DNA of 64,000 bases from Drosophila miranda (Eukaryota > Arthropoda > Insecta > Diptera > Drosophilidae). The notes under the pieces are model-generated. The model ran no database searches and was not told the origin of the DNA. It was given only the letters and a program-made list of their open reading frames with translations. The position numbers and the translations under genes are program-made. Location of the stretch: the NCBI RefSeq assembly GCF_003369915.1, contig NC_046676.1, positions 18,024,001 to 18,088,000 of the forward strand. Direction: 5' to 3'. This document shows positions 51,401 to 60,820 of this stretch, one piece after another. Every line of letters starts with the position of its first letter. The first letter of the stretch is position 1.

Positions 51401-53986
51401 TCCATTATCTTCCTCTATTCCTCTATTCCTCTATTCCATGCCCCTGGCGCTGCAGCTTCAGCAGCATTGTGCTGCTATGCTTTTCTCTAATTATGCGAGC
51501 TCGACGTTACTGACGTCACTCACTCTCTTTCAAAGCAAAGTTAAAAGTAAATTACTTCAAGGTGACGGGCCCCGCTCTCGCGACAGCAGTTGTCAAAGTG
51601 CATGAAACCAAATTAGCTGCCGTGAGAACGCTCCTTGGTGAGGCCTCACCTTTTATTGATACACTTTGAGATAAGCAGTTACTTTTCGGCTCTCTTTGAT
51701 TAGCTTTTTGCTACCGCAGCGACAGTGAGAGAGTGAGAGAGTAAGAGCACATACTTTTTTACTGCAAATGCATTTGCGGGCACCGTGTTTCCATGTTTCA
51801 TCTCTCTGAAGCTCCCTAATTTGTCATCAAAAATTTCCGCCTACTAATCCCAAAAATCAACGCCAAACCGCAACCAAAACAACCTTAATTGCACATCTAA
51901 AACAACATTTTTTACATATATTCTCTTTTTATCTCTTATTTGTTATGTTCTCTTTTTTACTTTTATGTTTTGTGTACTCGAACAATGAACCAACTCATAA
52001 ATACAAATATTAAAAAAAATAATGTACAAACTGTTCGTTCGCACGTTCGCTCGCTCGCTCGATTTGCTCGCTGCGCGTCGCTAACCAAAAAAAAAAACAA
52101 AAAAATACAATAATAATAATAAAAAAAAAAAATGAAACTCAAAACCAACACAACAAAAAACAAATTCAAACCAAAAAAAAAAAAACGAAACCAACTGCGC
52201 ACTCACTCGCACTTTAGATAATCAATTTACTATCACAAGTACAGGAGAATTGTTCGGCCGACGAGGCGCGGCTCATAGACAAGGTCTTGGAGTTCCTGAA
52301 GCGCGAGGGACTCTACAGTCCACAAATGAAGGAGATACGAACGGATGATCCCATAGCCACCGATCTTATTGGTGCCCTATTAACGGTAAGTGCAAATGTT
52401 TAAATAAAATTAAATAGATCTCGTGATAATCTCTTCCGATCTTCAGGGACCGAGCGTTTACTCCTCGCGGCGAAGCTCGAATGACTCCATCATACGCACA
52501 GGCAGTTCTACCCGAACTGCCACCATCGTGCCCGCCAAGATGAAGGTAAGTCGGAACCAGCTTGGGAATAAATACATATGTACATATGTGAATCATTTAG
52601 TAATCCACCCACCACCCATCCTCTTCCAGGCCAATCCCATAATAATGGAACTACTTGAAGAATCTCTCAGCTGGGACTTTGATATTTTCAAATTGGAAGA
52701 GATCACCGACTACCATCCGCTGCTCTACCTGGGTATGGAAATGTTCCGCCGTTTCGACGTCTTCGCCACCCTGAACATTGAGGAAAATGTGTGCAAGGCC
52801 TGGCTGGCCGTCATAGAGGCCCACTACCACAAATCGAACACCTATCACAATAGCACACATGCCGCCGATGTCATGCAGGTGCGTGTCTGTCTGGCCTTCT
52901 GGCCATCTGGCCCCTTCCCTCCAATTACCACTTATCTATGTTTATGCTATCAATACTGTATCGTTTATCTGCAGGCCACTGGGGCGTTTATCACGCAGCT
53001 GACCAACAAGGACATGATGGTCATGGATCGCATGGAGGAGGCCATGGCTCTGATTGCGGCTGCTGCCCACGATATCGATCATCCTGGTCGCTCCTCGGCC
53101 TTTCTGTGTAACTCAAACAGCGCTCTGGCCATACTGTACAATGATCTTACGGTGCTGGAGAACCATCATGCCGCCATCACTTTCAAGCTAACTTTAGGTA
53201 AGGAAACTGAAACCGAAACCTCCATAAACGTTATCGGATGGAAGGTATCTCTAAGAATCTCTTTCCTGCAGGCGACGATAAGATCAACATATTTAAGAAC
53301 CTGGACAAGGAAACATACAAATCGGCGCGCAGCACCATTATTGACATGATATTGGCCACCGAGATGACGCGACACTTTGAGCACTTGGCCAAGTTTGTGA
53401 GCGTCTTTGGGGGCGAGGAGCCGCGCGAAGTAAGTGAATTCCCCCCTTAGTATATGTATAGAATGTATGTACAAAATGGAATCCATCGTATCTCTTAGCA
53501 TAACCCACAGTCGGATGAGGAGACAGCTATACTCATGCGCCGCATGCTCATCAAGGTGGCCGATGTGAGCAACCCGGCCCGGCCCATGCAGTTCTGCATC
53601 GAGTGGGCGCGGCGCATTGCCGAGGAGTACTTCATGCAGACGGACGAGGAGAAGCAGCGGCATTTGCCGATCGTTATGCCCATGTTCGATCGGGCCACAT
53701 GCAGCATACCAAAGAGCCAGATCGGTTTCATCGAATACATCATACAGGACATGATGCATGCCTGGGAGAGTACGTATTGGATTTATCCTGTGTCTGCGGC
53801 AACTTGTTGAATGATCTCTCTCGCTCTCTCGTATCTTCAACAGGCTTCATTGACATGCCCCAGCTCATCACCTACATGCAGATCAACTACTCACAGTGGA
53901 AGAAGTACGACGAGCAGGGCGTGAACACATTGGCCGATGTTATGGCCATGCAGCCGCCGATGGTAAAGCTGGCTAATTCCAAATAG
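39475..53986 (+). CDS. Pde8: cAMP-specific phosphodiesterase 8, acylated-N-terminus isoform (18 coding exons)
   Basis: Exons: 39475-39792, 39876-39960, 46343-46467, 48724-48780, 48890-49095, 49293-49352, 49444-49498, 49598-49696, 50232-50342, 50454-50623, 50712-50922, 52218-52385, 52447-52545, 52630-52878, 52975-53197, 53272-53429, 53499-53769, 53844-53986; phase is kept throughout, giving 935 aa. It hydrolyses cAMP to AMP. The start MGCSPS matches the MGC start of mammalian PDE8 (Gly2 myristoylation, Cys3 palmitoylation). A REC-like domain spans about 196-325 and a PAS domain about 336-445. The catalytic domain runs from about 600 to 925, with [10 protein letters not shown] (catalytic His661, metal ligand His665), HDIDHPGR (His703, Asp704), Asp820 in KVADVSNP, and the nucleotide-binding Gln872 in SIPKSQIGF. 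All class I PDE key residues are present. Alternative first exons and a possible readthrough tail are listed separately. Confidence 0.95.
44509..44872 (+). CDS. Pde8: Candidate alternative first coding exon of Pde8
   Basis: ATG at 44509 in good context (TAAACAATG) opens a 121-codon frame that starts [17 protein letters not shown] and reaches a consensus donor GTAAGG at 44873 in phase 1. That is the phase needed by the acceptor of the shared exon at 46343, giving a 922-aa isoform. The frame is Thr/Pro/Val/Gly-rich and includes two simple repeats, (GTGGGT)n and (ACA/GCA)n, so its conservation is doubtful. It lacks the MGC acylation start. Upstream is a long AAAC-rich leader-like stretch (44230-44508). 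An intronic chance frame is the main alternative. Confidence 0.5.
44685..44716. repeat. (GTGGGT)n repeat inside the alternative Pde8 exon
   Basis: Codes for alternating Gly-Val in the candidate alternative first exon. Confidence 0.8.
46733..46757. repeat. (TG)n microsatellite
   Basis: About twelve TG units in the Pde8 intron between the exons at 46343 and 48724. Confidence 0.85.
47276..48157 (+). CDS. Pde8: Alternative first coding exon of Pde8 (long isoform)
   Basis: A 294-codon frame starts at ATG 47276 with [17 protein letters not shown] and ends in YKVFQ directly before a GTAGTT donor, in phase 0. It splices in frame to the common exon at 48724, giving a 1053-aa isoform and skipping the exons at 39475, 39876 and 46343. 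The start is basic and Ser-rich. The rest includes an acidic DSDSE patch, Gly-Pro-Thr repeats near residue 125, and a conserved-looking block near 210-235 ([18 protein letters not shown]). Codon use and composition are coding-like, unlike the surrounding intron. A TTTCAGTT initiator-like site at 46872-46878 could mark its promoter. A second GT at 48169 would break phase and is rejected. Confidence 0.8.
48448..48462. repeat. Palindrome GTATCTGCCAGATAC
   Basis: Same 15-bp palindrome as in retn intron 1, here in a Pde8 intron and next to (CA)n. Confidence 0.8.
48666..48693. repeat. (CT)n tract before a Pde8 acceptor
   Basis: Fourteen CT units, 30 bp before the acceptor of the common exon at 48724. 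It works as a long pyrimidine tract on the sense strand. Confidence 0.85.
49259..49284. repeat. (CT)n tract before a Pde8 acceptor
   Basis: Thirteen CT units ending eight bases before the acceptor of the exon at 49293. Confidence 0.85.
49697..50231 (+). other. Pde8 intron between the REC-like and PAS exons
   Basis: Donor GTAATC at 49697 and acceptor CCCACAG ending at 50231. It is AT-rich and I see no further feature in it. Confidence 0.85.
51511..51518. promoter_or_regulatory. Consensus CRE (TGACGTCA)
   Basis: Perfect 8-bp cAMP-response element, the CREB/ATF site, inside an intron of the Pde8 gene. Function is inferred from the motif only. Confidence 0.4.
51637..51650. promoter_or_regulatory. 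14-bp palindrome GGTGAGGCCTCACC
   Basis: Perfect dyad about 120 bp after the CRE. It may bind a dimeric factor; no specific factor is assigned. Confidence 0.35.
52089..52190. repeat. A-rich tract before the Pde8 acceptor at 52218
   Basis: Several runs of 9-13 A broken by C or T lie just before the exon, where most introns here have pyrimidines. Confidence 0.8.
52245..52253 (+). other. Possible alternative Pde8 acceptor
   Basis: A CAG ending at 52244 follows AAGTA and would start the exon at GAG AAT TGT in the same frame, dropping nine residues (IINLLSQVQ). The upstream acceptor at 52217 matches the known protein and is preferred. Confidence 0.3.
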
Positions 53987-54091
53987 CATACGGCCTTCCG
54001 GAGATTATTCTCGGGTCTACTGAAGCCACTGCCGGCCCAGGCGCCGGGCACATCCACAATTGGCGAGAATGAACTGGAGGATGCGCTCTAG
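53987..54091 (+). CDS. Candidate readthrough extension of Pde8
   Basis: Directly after the Pde8 TAG (53984-53986) the same frame stays open for 34 codons and then meets TAG followed at once by TGA (54089-54094). The extension reads as ordinary protein: it begins HTAFRRLFSGLLKPL and ends in an acidic GENELEDAL. The base after the stop is C, a context that favours leakage. Removing a 24-nt GT..AG segment (53963-53986) would also join the frames, but that is far too short for a fly intron. Readthrough is common in Drosophila, but proof is lacking here. Confidence 0.45.
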   Translation, partial: HTAFRRLFSGLLKPLPAQAPGTSTIGENELEDAL

Positions 54092-54884
54092 TGACGGCGC
54101 AGGCGTTCCGCCCGTGGCCCCACCTGGCGGCGCAGTTACTCTGCATAATCCTCTCATTGTTGCTGTTGCCCCTCCACACACCTGGATCCAGATACATGTC
54201 CAGATCCATTTCCGCTCCATCTGTCATACATATCTCGGACCAACAGGAAGGCGTCGTATGGGTACAGAGGCAGGGGCAGTGCTCCAGTGCTGCCACGCAG
54301 TCAACAACATAACAAGTGGTGCCAAGCGGTGTCGCAAAGCAGAAAACAGAAACAAATACCTAACCTAATTAAAGCAAGTTTAAACAATTATTGGGCTGGA
54401 CTCAAAATTTAATGTTTAAGAAGCATCACAAAAGCGAAATCAATACAGAATCGTTAATGTATATCAAACCTATGTAAATGTGAGTCTGTATGTGTGTGCG
54501 TGTATGTCCCCCGTACCACTGTATATGTGTATGTGCTTAGGGTAAAAAAAACAAAAAAGAAAAACGCAAAAAACAAAAATAAAAATGAAAATGAAAAAAA
54601 ACCACCAAACAAACAAAATGCCACAGAAATTGGATCAACAACGTAAGAACAATAGGGCGTGGCGTGCGCTCAAAAAGTACCTTTCAACGGAAAAACGGTA
54701 TAACAGTATAGCACAATAGCATCTTAGCGGAATCGGTATTAGTCGGTGCCGCGCAATCAGAAACAATTTTAAGCGCGCGCACAGTGAGCGCTAAACATTT
54801 TTTTTCCCATCTAGAAGACAATCTACGTTAAGTTCTGTACTCAAAATTGTGTCTAAATAACTTAATCGTTGTGCAGATCAGAAA

Positions 54885-54890
54885 AATAAA
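54885..54890 (+). terminator. Pde8 poly(A) signal, proximal
   Basis: AATAAA about 0.9 kb after the annotated stop. Confidence 0.45.
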
Positions 54891-55858
54891 CGAAACCCAG
54901 AACGGAGTTGAAAATGGCAATGTAGAAACTACTAAATATACTACTATGCTATATAAAATGGTATAACTATAAAAAAAGAAACAAAAAAACTGATGAAAAC
55001 CAATTCGAATCCACACTTGAGACATATGAAATTGTATGGGGCCCCTTTTACTACCTACTAATTAACTAGTTACCTACTTTCCTAACTAAGTAAACACAAA
55101 AAAAAAGGAGATCGAGGAACGAGAGAAACTTTCCTAACTAATATTATTAATGTTGTTTAGCTTTCTAAGCCCAAAATGTTTTACAATTAAGTGGAATCCT
55201 TTTTGAAATCTTTTTATCTAATTGACTGAACAAATTACATATATACATATATATATATATACATACATAACTGTATAACTAATACGAGTCGATAATATGT
55301 TCTTGTTAAAAAACAAAAGAAACAAAAACGGAAATGAAATTGAAAAGCAAAATAATATATACAATATATACATACATATATACAATTTATACAAATTTTA
55401 CGAAGCATATTAAAAATAATATACATATACATATATATTTATATGTCCTATCGGCATTCATTCACACAATTACAGTTATTTGTATGTGTTACAAAAGTGT
55501 TTTATCCTGTGCTTCACGATGTTTTGATAGAAATTATATACATGTATACAAGTCACCCGAACGACCTCCTCCCACCAGAGGAAAGAAAGAACTGTGTAGT
55601 AAAATTACCCCCAATCCCCTAGAGAACCCCTAGACCTGCCCGACCCTAGAGTATCATAAAAAAGCAAAGACCCAACTGAATGAGTCGCCTGGAGATGTTC
55701 TTGCTTTCGTTTCCTCCCACCTTTCTACTGGAACAGATCGCAAAAACGCAATGAAGCATACACATATAAACGTACATAATACTGAGCGATAAGGGAATAT
55801 ATATATGCATATTTAATGTTGTTAATATGTGTGTTTAATTGTATGTTGTATTGGCGTA

Positions 55859-55869
55859 AATAAAATAAA
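55859..55869 (+). terminator. Pde8 poly(A) signal, paired
   Basis: Two overlapping AATAAA hexamers. Confidence 0.45.
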
Positions 55870-56374
55870 TTACAACCAGAATATATTGAAATAAAAAATA
55901 CAAAATAGTGGAAACCAAGAAAAATAATTCGCAAAAATTGCGCATAGACATACATACAATATATAATACGATAAAACGCTAAACAATTCATGTGTTATAT
56001 TAAATATTATATATAGATACGATACTATATGTTTCTGAACACACATACATATGATAAATCTTTACATACATACATACAACTATGTATATTTGTTACTACA
56101 TCTGTTTGCTCCTTGCAGGTTAAGGATTATAAATGTTAAGATTTAGTCAAATTTATTGTAAAAACAATTACAAATGAAAACAAACAACAACCCAAACAAA
56201 ATGAAAAACAAAAACAAAATGCAAATAATACGAATAAAAATTTAAAAAAAAAGATAATCTAAAAAAAAACTGCGAAAGGGAAATTTCGGGTCAAGGTTGG
56301 AACCAGTTTGTAAATGTTGGAATGCGCCTCAGGCCATTGTACGGTGGGATATTCTATCAATAAATTATATAATG

Positions 56375-56460
56375 AATGCTAGCGTCTGGCTCAATCATAT
56401 TTCATTCAATAATGATCGTAAACATGGTCGACTCTTATGGCGCATGGCCGACCCCCACCA
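56375..56460. repeat. Direct duplication, copy 1
   Basis: About 86 bp that recur in diverged form at 56829-56914. Shared words include GCGTCT, TCAATCATATTTCATT, TAATGATC, TCTTATGGCGCA and CCGACCCCCAC, with about 80% identity by eye. Confidence 0.75.
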
Positions 56461-56828
56461 TGCATTCAAACAACCTGTTTTGCCCAACCGAAACAAGGTA
56501 TTCTTCCGATTTTATGGGTGCCAAAAAAGGGGGCATAATTTCACTTGCCAAAGCGTCAATCGAAAGGTAAACAAAGCCAAAAACTTTCTTCGGCTAAACA
56601 GAAAGGTGTCCCGAACAAAGAAAGTCTCTCGTTCCGGGCCAGGTTTACAGCACGATCGCTTCATGCAACTCGAAAATCGAGGCGCGATTCGGTAAGAAAC
56701 GAGTCCGGTTACGCGTGTGGATGTGGATACTAGTATTGTATTGTGTGTCAACGGAGCGAGGGGCTAATTGCATAATCTCATGAGTAAATTCGAGATGGTA
56801 GCGTGATCCAGGGATCAGTGGATCATTT

Positions 56829-56914
56829 GATGCTGAGCGTCTCCGTCAATCATATTTCATTTACTAATGATCATACAACTGATCAATTCTTATGGCGCAC
56901 ACCGACCCCCACAA
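56829..56914. repeat. Direct duplication, copy 2
   Basis: Second copy, 454 bp after the first and ending 210 bp before the St1 start codon. No coding frame is shared convincingly. Confidence 0.75.
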
Positions 56915-57081
56915 TTGGAGAAGTTCAGTTTGATCTCAAGATCGTGCAAGTTCTTATATGTCTTTCCGCACTCACGATCGTGTCACGCGCCCATCATCAA
57001 CCTACACAGGGGCGAGAAATTCTGCTCCGATCACTTTTGATTTCTCAAGCTGCGTTTAATACGGCCCCAACTGCCGAGACG

Positions 57082-57088
57082 TTCAGTT
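57082..57088 (+). promoter_or_regulatory. Initiator of St1
   Basis: TTCAGTT matches the fly initiator TCAGTY. With A at 57085 as +1 the leader is 40 nt long. No TATA box lies at the right distance. Confidence 0.5.
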
Positions 57089-57124
57089 CGATCGATCGTT
57101 TAAGCCGTATACGGGACTATCGCC

Positions 57125-58268
57125 ATGCCGCAGTCGAGCTTCTTCGCCAAGAGCGTGCCCTTCGAGCAGATCGACAAGCTGGCCATCAGTGGCGGCTACT
57201 CCTCGATCTTTTCCACCCAAGAGCCGGCAGTCCCAGTGGTGGGCCAGTGGGAGCATCGCTTCTGCCGCCTGGCGGACACCTTTCAGCCCGTGCTCGATCG
57301 TGTCCATGAGTTCGAGGTACGTGAGGACGATGTGTGGATTGTGACGCTACCCAAATGCGGCACCACCTGGATGCAGGAGCTCACCTGGCTGGTGATGAAC
57401 CAGTGCGACTTCGAGACGGCCAAGAGCGTGGATCTGACCCTTCGATCGCCCTTTCTGGAGTGAGTTGTGCAAAGCATTGGAATGGAGCTCCTGGCAACTA
57501 ATCCCTATTTGTATTTTCCTTTCATTTTAAGGTTCAATGGGGTTGTTCCCAATGTCCCCCACGACACGATCGAGGCAGCCAATGCCATGCCATCGCCTCG
57601 TCTAATCAAGTCCCACCTGCCGGCCTGGCTGCTGCCTCGCCAGATCTGGACAAAAAAGCCGAAGATCATCTATGTCTACCGCAATCCCAAGGATGCGGCC
57701 ATCTCGTACTTCCATCACTGGCGCGGCATGGTCGGCTACCAGGGCACCAAGTCCGACTTTATGCACTCCTTCATCGACGGCTACGTGAACTTCACGCCCT
57801 GTTGGCCCCATGTCCTCGACTTTTGGCAGCTGCGCCATGAGCCGCACATCTTCTTCACCAGCTACGAGCGCATGAAAGCCCAGTTGGGCGACGTTATCCG
57901 AGAGGTGGCAGCGTTCCTGCAACGACCGATCAGCGGGGAGCAGGTGGAGCAGATGACACAGCACTTGTCCTTCGAGAGCATGCGCGACAATCCCGCCTGC
58001 AATCATGTGAAAGAGTTTGAAAGCATGAAGGCGGCCGCCGGCCGCGAAGTGGAGGAATTCAGGTGAGATTTTTATTGCTTACCGAGAGTTATCCGCAAAG
58101 ATCCTTACCAGCTGTTCTTCTTCTCACAGATTCGTTCGTCGCGGTGTCGTTGGCAGCCACAAGGATGAGCTCACCGCTGACATCATACGGGAGTTCGATC
58201 TCTGGTCGGACATCAATCTGCGCGACTATAAATTGAACATGGATGACTTTGCAAACTACAGCAAGTAA
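57125..58268 (+). CDS. St1: Cytosolic sulfotransferase 1
   Basis: Exons 57125-57459, 57532-58062, 58130-58268; 334 aa. It transfers sulfate from PAPS to small hydroxyl substrates in the cytosol; the physiological substrate is not evident. The 5'-phosphosulfate loop is PKCGTTW (76-82), with Cys in place of the usual Ser. The catalytic base is His140 in IKSHLP. The 3'-phosphate site is YRNPKDAAISY with Arg162 and Ser170. The C-terminal PAPS motif is RRGVVGSHKDELT, where the usual Gly-Asp-Trp-Lys-Asn is changed, as in other fly family members. There is no signal peptide or membrane segment. The start MPQSSFFAKSVPFEQ matches St1. It forms a tandem pair with the next gene, with the same first intron position (inside the Glu-Phe junction after LRSPF.E), which shows their common origin. 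Confidence 0.9.
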
Positions 58269-58766
58269 TCGTCTAGTTAATCGTTTCGCTATAATGTATG
58301 TACATACATACATACTCGTATATTGTATAACATTGTGTAAAAGTCTGTAAGCTGTGGTGATATATGTATGTTTTATAAATGATGGCATACCCTCTGTCTA
58401 TGTAAGTGTTTCTATGTATACGGTATGTACCGTATAGGTTTCTGCAAGTAGAAGTAAAGTGTTTACATATTCTTGTTTATAAAAGGCCCCTTAATCAGCC
58501 CCGAAGGGAGGCCCCAGCCCCGTGATTGACACTCTCTATCGCCCACTATCTGCTATCTGCTGAAGAGAGGGGAGCGTATCATGGGTTACTCCAATTACAT
58601 TGCAATAAACATCAGAAGCAATAACAACCTTATCAGCCGCTGAATTAGTGTTCAACCAGAGAGAACGAGCGCCCAAAGAGCGTAAACTTTCCCTCAGTTG
58701 TAGCTCTATTATACGAGTAGATACACACGTTCGTTTTTCGTTTTGAAAACTCAGTAAGCCGCCGCC
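58269..58766 (+). other. Intergenic region between St1 and St3
   Basis: Holds the St1 3' UTR without a clean AATAAA, a TATA box at 58478-58485, and GATA-type words (CTTATCAG at 58628-58635). The DNA after 58500 is likely the St3 promoter and leader. Confidence 0.6.
58478..58485 (+). promoter_or_regulatory. TATA box upstream of St3
   Basis: TATAAAAG, implying a start near 58508 and a leader of about 260 nt to the ATG at 58767. An initiator-like CTCAGTT at 58694-58700 is an alternative, TATA-less start. Confidence 0.4.
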
Positions 58767-59887
58767 ATGGAACGTGAACGGGTCACGCCTAAGAGTTATC
58801 CGACCAGCCTCATCGACAAAGACTGGTCTAAGCGTGAACTGTTCTTCAAAAGCAACTCCCAGCGTTTTCTCGATGCCGTTCACGATCTGGAGGTGCGAGA
58901 CGATGACGTGTGGGTGGTGACGCTGCCAAAATGTGGCACCACTTGGATGCAGGAGTTGGTCTGGTTGCTGATCAACGACTGCAACTTCGAGGCGGCTCTG
59001 GCCAAAGACCTGGAACTGCGCAGTCCATTCGTCGAGTAAGAAGAAGTTTAGAAATACTCGTGCCAACAAAAAACTGGATTGTAAACAAATTCATTTGTAG
59101 GTTTAATTTCAACACACACGGTGATGATAGTAGGGTCTTTGCGCCTGTCCAAGATATTGTCTCGCCGCGGGTCATCAAGTCCCATCTGCCGCTTCCCCTG
59201 CTGCCTGCCCAGTTGTGGCAGAAGCGGCACAAAGTGGTGTACGTGTTTCGGAATCCCCTCGATGCCTTGGTCTCTCGGTACTACCATGGCGTGACCTATG
59301 GCCACAACTACGGCAAGACCTTGACACAGTTTATCGAAGAGAATCTTGACACAGATGCCACATTCAGAGACGCCATCGAACACGCCCACGAGTTCTATCA
59401 GCTGCGCCATGAGCCCTGGCTGTACTACACGAGCTTCGAGCGCATGAAGAAGGATCTCCGAGCTGTGGTCGAGGATCTGTGTCGCTTTCTGAACAAACCC
59501 ATAGCGGATCAGCCAATGGATCAACTGCTGAAGCATCTATCTTTTGAGGAGATGAAAAGTAAGTATGTCACTTAAATGAAGTTCATCTATTTTTTGGGAT
59601 TATTTCGAGTACAGAAAATCCAACAACGAATCATCTGTGGGAGATATCGCAAGTGAATCACAAAGATGCCGGCAAGGAAAAGCACAAGTAAGTAAAAGAT
59701 TCTAGTTTATTTGTTGGATATTTGATGTAGCAAACGATCTTGCAGTTTCGTTCGTCGTGGCAAGGTGAACGGATACAAAGATGAGCTGTCCGGCGAGCAG
59801 ATAGAGAAAGCGAACCACTACATACAGCGGTGTCTGGAGGAGAAGGCCGTAACTCTGGATAAGCTTCTGCTACTAAATGATCCGTAA
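58767..59887 (+). CDS. St3: Cytosolic sulfotransferase, St1 paralogue (probably St3)
   Basis: Exons 58767-59035, 59101-59558, 59615-59687, 59746-59887; 313 aa. The start has an ideal context (GCCGCCATGG). The PAPS 5'-phosphosulfate loop is PKCGTTW (54-60), the catalytic base His118 lies in IKSHLP, and the 3'-phosphate region reads VFRNPLDALVSRYY. The C-terminal motif RRGKVNGYKDEL is again a diverged form of the RKGxxGDWKN box. It is 21 residues shorter than St1, mainly because the N-terminus lacks the SIF..VPVVGQWE segment. It has one extra intron near the C-terminus. The assignment to St3, not another fly sulfotransferase, rests on its place next to St1. The poly(A) signal AATAAA at 59887-59892 overlaps the last base of the stop codon; a second lies at 60084-60089. 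Confidence 0.85.
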
Positions 59888-59892
59888 ATAAA
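59887..59892 (+). terminator. St3 poly(A) signal overlapping the stop codon
   Basis: AATAAA begins on the last base of the TAA stop. A second AATAAA at 60084-60089 may be used instead. Confidence 0.4.
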
Positions 59893-60177
59893 TGCATGGG
59901 CAAATGAAATCTTAGCAGATGATACGAGGTAGAAAACACTCTTTCTCATTTCTAGTTTTGCGTGAAAATCATCAGATAAACTATAGTACTATAGTAAATT
60001 AACTGTATAGTATGTATAGGGTACCTAATTTTCCACCAATTACAATTACAAAATTTTCATTCGTTTTAATTGGTAATCGTTTTAATAAAAGCCCAATATC
60101 ATAGGGACAAATACATAGATATATACCTACTAACTATTGTAACTCTCGGTTTGGTATAAAAATCTCAACTAAGGGGC
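59888..60177. other. Convergent 3' region between St3 and l(2)efl
   Basis: About 290 bp of AT-rich DNA holding the 3' UTRs of two genes that face each other. I see no minus-strand AATAAA for l(2)efl here. Confidence 0.6.
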
Positions 60178-60820
60178 CTAAGTCGTTGTTGTTTCCACCT
60201 TCTTGGCATTGTCCTCCTTGGAGGAGGGACCAGTCTGTGTGATTTGCACGACGCGTTCGGTCGATGGTGGGGGCAGCTTCTTCATGGGGGCTGTGATGGT
60301 CAGCAGACCGTCCGAGGAGAGGGAGGAGGTGACATTGTCTGGATTGACATCACCTACAATGGAAGGTAAGGGAAGGAAAGGGATTCTGGTTAGAACTGGA
60401 AGATTCTAAAGAGAGAAGAGCTTCGAACTCACTGGGCAGCTGGTAGCGTCTGGAAAACTGGCGAGACACATAGCCGTGCTCGTCCTGCTTCTCCTCGTGC
60501 TTGCCCTCGACGATGACGAACTTGTCGGCGATCTTCACGGTGATCTCGTTGGGGGAGAACTGCTGCACATCCAGAATAACCTCAAACTTCTCGTTGTCGA
60601 TGTTGAGCGTGGAGCCGGACTCCTGCTTCTGCAGGCTGTTCTTCTGCCAGGGACGCAGGTAGCCCGAGCGCAGAACTGTGGGCCGGGAGTTCCACACCGA
60701 CGACATCAGATCGTCGCGCTTCATCCCCTGGCCGAAATGCTGGTCCAAGAGGCGCGATGTGCGCATCGGAAAGTCAATCTCATCCCACCAGTCGCGGAAC
60801 ATTAGGGGCACAACGGACAT
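60178..60820 (-). CDS. l(2)efl: lethal(2) essential for life, small heat-shock protein
   Basis: Two exons on the minus strand, 60820-60433 and 60353-60178, with a 79-nt intron; 187 aa, equal to the D. melanogaster protein. It is an ATP-independent holdase chaperone that forms oligomers. The N-terminus starts MSVVPLMFRDWWDEIDFP, the WD-rich arm typical of this group. The alpha-crystallin domain spans about 68-158, with FEVILDVQQFSPNEITVK, VEGKHEEKQDEHGYVSRQF and LSSDGLLTITAP. The tail is charged and ends in Thr. The intron splits the domain before DVNPDNV. A TATA box and GAANNTTC elements lie upstream, as expected for heat-inducible expression. Confidence 0.95.

Larger units (their letters stand above)
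50923..52217 (+). other. Pde8 intron between PAS and catalytic regions (1.3 kb)
   Basis: Donor GTATGA at 50923 and acceptor ACTTTAG ending at 52217. It contains (GT)n near 51060-51078, a perfect CRE at 51511-51518, a 14-bp palindrome at 51637-51650, GAGAG-rich DNA near 51725-51745, and a strongly A-rich stretch at 52089-52190. Confidence 0.85.
53987..56240 (+). other. Pde8 3' UTR
   Basis: AT-rich, A-tract-rich DNA without a gene. AATAAA signals occur at 54885-54890, at 55859-55864 and 55864-55869, and at 56233-56238, so several 3' ends are possible. Confidence 0.65.

Noticed and set aside
53963..53986. 24-nt GT..AG segment covering the Pde8 stop as an intron
   Set aside because: Far below the minimum length of spliceosomal introns; readthrough explains the open extension better.
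60476..60805. Plus-strand frame opposite l(2)efl exon 1
   Set aside because: Shadow of a real minus-strand gene; the minus reading is an intact alpha-crystallin protein.
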